Shown: positions 24,446 to 27,752 of the stretch, in pieces | How positions within the stretch are numbered: position 1 is the stretch's first letter | Layout: every line of letters begins with the position of its first letter | Program-made: the position numbers and the translations under genes | Source of the DNA: a virus | Strand: one strand, 5' to 3' | DNA: 27,752 nucleotides | Virus record (IMG/VR): IMGVR_UViG_3300044568_001082 | Coordinates: 1 to 27,752 of that record | Notes under the pieces: generated by a model | What the model saw: only the letters and a program-made list of their open reading frames with translations | Told to the model about the DNA's origin: nothing | Databases searched by the model: none

Positions 24446-26566
24446 ATGGGGTTTCAATTATCACCTGGAGTAAATGTATCAGAAATTGATTTAACTAACG
24501 TAGTTCCAGGAGTTAGTTCATCAATAGGAGCATTTGCCGGACAATTTAGCTGGGGACCAGCAGGTATCAGAACATTAGTAGATTCAGAAAATAGATTAGT
24601 TTCTACTTTCGGCAAACCTACAAATGAAAATTACGAATCATTCTTTACTGCTGCTAATTTCTTAGCGTATACAAACAATCTTAGAGTTGTTAGAGCTATA
24701 GACAATTCTAATACATTTAACTCAACATGTATTTCAGAATTTATCAATTTAAATTCTTTAACTGCAAATACTCGTTCAGGGAATACAGAAGTAGTATTTA
24801 ACCAAAGCATTGGATCTTATTTGAGTAGTGGAGATAAATTTACATTAACTACAGTTGACGGTCCATTTATTTTGACTGCAAATACAGTTAACGGAAATGT
24901 CGTAAATGTTGTTGCTAATATCGTTGGAGCAGCAAATGGAGCAATTGCAGTTTTACCTGCGTCTCAAACAGATGTAAGTATTGCAAACGAAGAAGATTAT
25001 GAATTAAATTTTGATGCAGGAACATATTCTAAATTTGGTGCATTTTTTGGCCGTTATCCAAGCGATTTAGGGAACTCATTAAGTATTTCTGTATGTTCTT
25101 CTAATACCTCATTTAGTCAAACAGGATTAACTGCAAATACAACATTAGGTGTGCCATCTGTAACATTAAACGTTGGATATGCTAATACATTCTTGACTAT
25201 TGGCGATATAGTAAAAGTTGGAGGAACCGATTATCCTATTTCTGGATTTACTTCTACTTCTGCGACAAATACAGTTTTAGCAGTTTCTAAAAATGGAGCA
25301 GCAACTGCAACTAATACTACGGCATCAACAAGATGGGCGTATGCAGACCAATTTGACTCAAAACCTACTTCATCAGCATATGCTATTGATAGTAAAGGTG
25401 CGGAAAACGATGAATTACATATAATTGTAATTGATACTGATGGAAAAATTACAGGCGAAAAAGGAACTATATTAGAAAAATTTGCTCATGTATCAAAAGC
25501 GCAAGACGCAAAAACAGATGACGGCTCGCCAAGCTATTATGTAACTAAAATTTTAAATGAATCAAAATATATCTATGTTGCTAACCATTTAACTGGTTCG
25601 ACAAATTGGGGTGATATGCTTGATAATGGACTAGTTTACGATAAATTAACAAATTATTATCGTAAATTGGGAAGAGGAACTAATGTTGCTCCATCTGCAG
25701 GAGATTTACAATTAGCATACGATAAATTTAGTAATGCTGATGAGGTTGATATTTCTTTATTGTTATCTGGCGCTGCTGATGCCACTTTAGCTAATCATGT
25801 ATTAGATATAGTAAACCAAAGAAAAGATTGCGTTGCATTTGTTTCTCCATTAAGAGCTGATGCAGTTGATTCAGTTAATTTAGATAACATTATTGAATAT
25901 AGAAATGCATTAACTCCATCAACTTCTTATTCAGTATTTGATTCTGGATGGAAATATCAATTCGATAAGTATAACAACAAATATCGTTATGTTCCATTAA
26001 ATGGTGATATTGCGGGTTTATGTGCTAGAACTGATAATGTAAGAGATCCATGGTTTTCTCCTGCTGGATTTAATCGCGGTCAAATCTTAAATGCAATTAA
26101 ATTGTCATGGAATCCAACTAAAGCTCAAAGAGATGAATTGTACAAAAATGGAATTAATCCAGTTGTTGCATTCCCAGGAGAAGGAATTATCCTTTATGGC
26201 GATAAAACAATGCAAATGAAACCATCTGCATTTGACAGAATTAATGTTCGTAGATTGTTTATTGTTCTTGAAAAAGCTATTGCAATTGCAGCAAAATACT
26301 CTCTATTTGAATTCAACGATTCGTTTACAAGAGCGCAATTTATATCTATGGTTGAACCATTCTTAAGAGATGTAAAAGGACGTAGAGGTATCTATGATTT
26401 CTCGGTAATTTGCGATGAAACAAATAATACTGCTGAAGTTATTGATACAAATAGATTCGTTGGTGATATTTACATTAAACCAGCTAGATCTATCAACTTT
26501 ATCCAGTTGAATTTCGTAGCAGTTCGTACTGGTGTTGACTTTACTGAAATTGCAGGTAAATTCTAA
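24446..26566 (+). CDS. gp18: Contractile tail sheath protein gp18
   Basis: 706 residues (T4: 659). Polymerises around the tail tube and contracts on infection. The N-terminus 'LSPGVNVSEIDLTNVVPGV' with 'SIGAFAGQFSWGPAG' is the sheath signature. The C-terminal part carries 'RDPWFSPAGFNRGQI', 'YKNGINPVVAFPGEGIILYG', 'FDRINVRRLFIVLEKAI' and 'GRRGIYDFSVICDETNN', all conserved in sheath proteins and forming the inner core. Residues about 95-290 are Thr/Asn-rich ('LTANTRSGNTEVVF', 'LTANTTLGVPSVTLNV') and look like two similar surface insertions, which correspond to the outer protruding domains. AAGGAG precedes the ATG. Confidence 0.95.
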   Translation: MGFQLSPGVNVSEIDLTNVVPGVSSSIGAFAGQFSWGPAGIRTLVDSENRLVSTFGKPTNENYESFFTAANFLAYTNNLRVVRAIDNSNTFNSTCISEFINLNSLTANTRSGNTEVVFNQSIGSYLSSGDKFTLTTVDGPFILTANTVNGNVVNVVANIVGAANGAIAVLPASQTDVSIANEEDYELNFDAGTYSKFGAFFGRYPSDLGNSLSISVCSSNTSFSQTGLTANTTLGVPSVTLNVGYANTFLTIGDIVKVGGTDYPISGFTSTSATNTVLAVSKNGAATATNTTASTRWAYADQFDSKPTSSAYAIDSKGAENDELHIIVIDTDGKITGEKGTILEKFAHVSKAQDAKTDDGSPSYYVTKILNESKYIYVANHLTGSTNWGDMLDNGLVYDKLTNYYRKLGRGTNVAPSAGDLQLAYDKFSNADEVDISLLLSGAADATLANHVLDIVNQRKDCVAFVSPLRADAVDSVNLDNIIEYRNALTPSTSYSVFDSGWKYQFDKYNNKYRYVPLNGDIAGLCARTDNVRDPWFSPAGFNRGQILNAIKLSWNPTKAQRDELYKNGINPVVAFPGEGIILYGDKTMQMKPSAFDRINVRRLFIVLEKAIAIAAKYSLFEFNDSFTRAQFISMVEPFLRDVKGRRGIYDFSVICDETNNTAEVIDTNRFVGDIYIKPARSINFIQLNFVAVRTGVDFTEIAGKF

Positions 26567-26578
26567 GTAACAGTTAGT

Positions 26579-26604
26579 TTGGTGACGGGGAGACTCGTCA
26601 CCAA
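26579..26604 (+). terminator. Stem-loop between gp18 and gp19
   Basis: GGTGACG (26581-26587) pairs with CGTCACC (26596-26602). Two further inner pairs (one G-U) leave a GAGA tetraloop of the GNRA type, and two outer T-A pairs bring the stem to 11 bp. No run of T follows, so it is not a textbook Rho-independent terminator; it may instead stop, process or stabilise the abundant sheath mRNA. A late promoter starts 5 bases downstream. Confidence 0.6.
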
Positions 26605-26608
26605 CCAT

Positions 26609-26616
26609 TATAAATA
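26609..26616 (+). promoter_or_regulatory. T4-type late promoter for the tail tube gene
   Basis: Exact TATAAATA directly after the stem-loop. The predicted start is near 26622, about 38 bases ahead of the gp19 ATG, with AAGGAG in the leader. Separate promoters for gp18 and gp19 fit the high copy number both proteins need. Confidence 0.75.
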
Positions 26617-26659
26617 ATTAAAAGAATATTTACGATTTTCAAATAAGGAGTATCCGAAC

Positions 26660-27199
26660 ATGGCGTTCAATATTGCAGAATTTAGATCAGCAATGATTGG
26701 TGATGGTGCTAGACCGAATTTATTTTCAGTTTCGCTTACATTTCCAACTGTTGCTAGTGCACCTGTTGCATCTAAACAATTAACATTTATGGCTCATGCT
26801 ACAACATTACCTCCATCAATTATGGGCGTTGCATCACAATTTTACTTTGGTCGTCAAGTAAAATTTGCTGGCGATAGACAATTTCCAGATTGGAGTATTA
26901 CAGTTATTAATGACGAAGATTTTAATATTAGAAATGCATTTGAATCTTGGTCAGATAAGTTAAATAGTCATTCACAAAACGTTCGTGCAGCTGGAGCAAT
27001 CAATTCAACATTGTATTGCGCTGATGCTGTTGTTACGCAATACAGTAAAACTGGTGCACCAATCAAAGAATATAAATTTGTTGGTATGTTCCCTAATACT
27101 GTTGATCCAATTGCTCTTGATTGGGGTTCAAATGATAGAATTGAAGAATTTGGTGTAACATTCTCGTATCAATACTGGGAATCTAAATCAGTAACCTAA
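26660..27199 (+). CDS. gp19: Tail tube protein gp19
   Basis: 179 residues (T4: 163). Stacks in hexameric rings to form the inner tail tube through which DNA passes. 'GARPNLFSVSLTFP' near the N-terminus, 'ATTLPPSIMGVASQFYFGRQVKFAGDRQFPDW' in the middle and 'IEEFGVTFSYQYWE' at the end are classic tube protein segments. It is strongly initiated (AAGGAG, ATG at 26660) under its own late promoter. Nothing unusual is seen in it. Confidence 0.94.
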   Translation: MAFNIAEFRSAMIGDGARPNLFSVSLTFPTVASAPVASKQLTFMAHATTLPPSIMGVASQFYFGRQVKFAGDRQFPDWSITVINDEDFNIRNAFESWSDKLNSHSQNVRAAGAINSTLYCADAVVTQYSKTGAPIKEYKFVGMFPNTVDPIALDWGSNDRIEEFGVTFSYQYWESKSVT

Positions 27200-27242
27200 T
27201 ATATAAGAATATACTATTAATATTTAAAAAAGGTAATTTATT

Positions 27243-27752
27243 TTGGCTAAATTTTCATTATTCGGTTTTAAAATAGGGAAAGATACACCAGCACAGGAAG
27301 TGCTACCTTCTTTTTCAGCTCCAGTACTAGATGATGGTGCAGTTACTATAACTGCAGCAGCGCATTATGGTACCACTATTGATTTAGATTCAAATTATAA
27401 AAATGATGTAGAGTTAATTACTCGATATCGCGAAATGGCTATGCAACCAGAAATTGAAAGTGCTGTTGATGATATTATTAATGAAGCAATTATCAATGAA
27501 GATGGAGTTATTGTAAAATTAAAATTAGATAATTTGAAAGTTGCACCTAAAATAAAGAAAGCTATTGAAGATGAATTTGATAATATCTTGACTCTTTTGA
27601 ATTTTAAACAATTGGGTCAAGATATCTTTAGAAGATATTATATTGATGGAAGAATGTATTATAATATTATTCTTGATAAAGCAAACCCAAATGCGGGTAT
27701 TCAAGAATTAAGATATACAGATCCACGAAAAATTACAAAAATTCGCGAAATT
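27243..27752 (+). CDS. gp20: Portal protein gp20 (3' end outside the window)
   Basis: The first 170 residues of the T4-like portal, the dodecameric ring at the head vertex through which gp17 packages DNA. After a variable N-terminus (MAKFSLFGFKIGKD), the typical 'ELITRYREMAMQPEIESAVDDIINEAI', 'EDEFDNILTLLNF', 'DIFRRYYIDGRMYYNIILD' and 'GIQELRYTDPRKITKI' appear. The start is a TTG at 27243: an in-frame stop at 27234-27236 excludes anything further upstream except an ATT, the first in-frame ATG would cut off the DDGA-containing N-terminus, and AAAAAAGG lies nine bases before it. The gene is open to the end of the window. Confidence 0.93.
   Translation, partial: MAKFSLFGFKIGKDTPAQEVLPSFSAPVLDDGAVTITAAAHYGTTIDLDSNYKNDVELITRYREMAMQPEIESAVDDIINEAIINEDGVIVKLKLDNLKVAPKIKKAIEDEFDNILTLLNFKQLGQDIFRRYYIDGRMYYNIILDKANPNAGIQELRYTDPRKITKIREI

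Noticed and set aside
27202-27209. TATAAGAA as a late promoter for gp20
   Set aside because: Two differences from the core motif; gp20 can be read from the gp19 promoter.

Overview
The window is part of the late structural region of a large T4-like myophage with an AT-rich genome (roughly 30% GC by eye, with AGA, TTA and AAA codons dominating). The order gp8 ... gp13, gp14, gp15, gp16 (small terminase), gp17 (large terminase), gp18 (tail sheath), gp19 (tail tube), gp20 (portal) is the T4 order, all on the + strand and tightly packed. The wording of gp8 and the neck proteins, the DUF4815-type virion protein, the fibre module with an 'IDDKNITLGD' motif, and several 2-oxoglutarate/Fe(II) oxygenases all resemble marine T4-like phages (cyanophages, pelagiphages). 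The low GC suggests a low-GC aquatic host, but the host cannot be fixed from this sequence. No tRNA, integrase, CRISPR array or insertion sequence is seen, and there is no gene-free stretch over 300 bases.

Layout. (1) 2-10070: baseplate gp8 (5' end cut off), a giant 2314-aa DUF4815-type virion protein, a 496-aa virion protein and an 80-aa coiled-coil protein. (2) 10066-19576: a host-contact module behind a T4-type late promoter. It holds a 1405-aa fibre with 40 hexapeptide repeats, a small cysteine-free protein, an 805-aa glycine- and cysteine-rich collagen-like protein, an 89-aa unknown, three consecutive 2OG-Fe(II) oxygenase-like genes and a 74-aa unknown. T4 has genes 9-12 and wac at this place. 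(3) 19592-27752: the neck, DNA-packaging, tail and portal genes gp13 to gp20, with late promoters (TATAAATA) before gp13, gp18 and gp19. The portal gene starts at a TTG and runs off the window.

How the genes may work together. gp13, gp14 and gp15 join head to tail, gp16 and gp17 package DNA through gp20, and gp18 and gp19 make the contractile tail. The gp8, DUF4815 and fibre genes form the baseplate periphery and receptor-binding apparatus. The most notable arrangement is the collagen-like protein, which has two uninterrupted runs of 35 Gly-X-Y triplets packed with Lys-Gly sites, followed after one small gene by three oxygenase-family genes, two with recognisable catalytic residues. This suggests, without proving, a phage-encoded modification system for its own tail protein.
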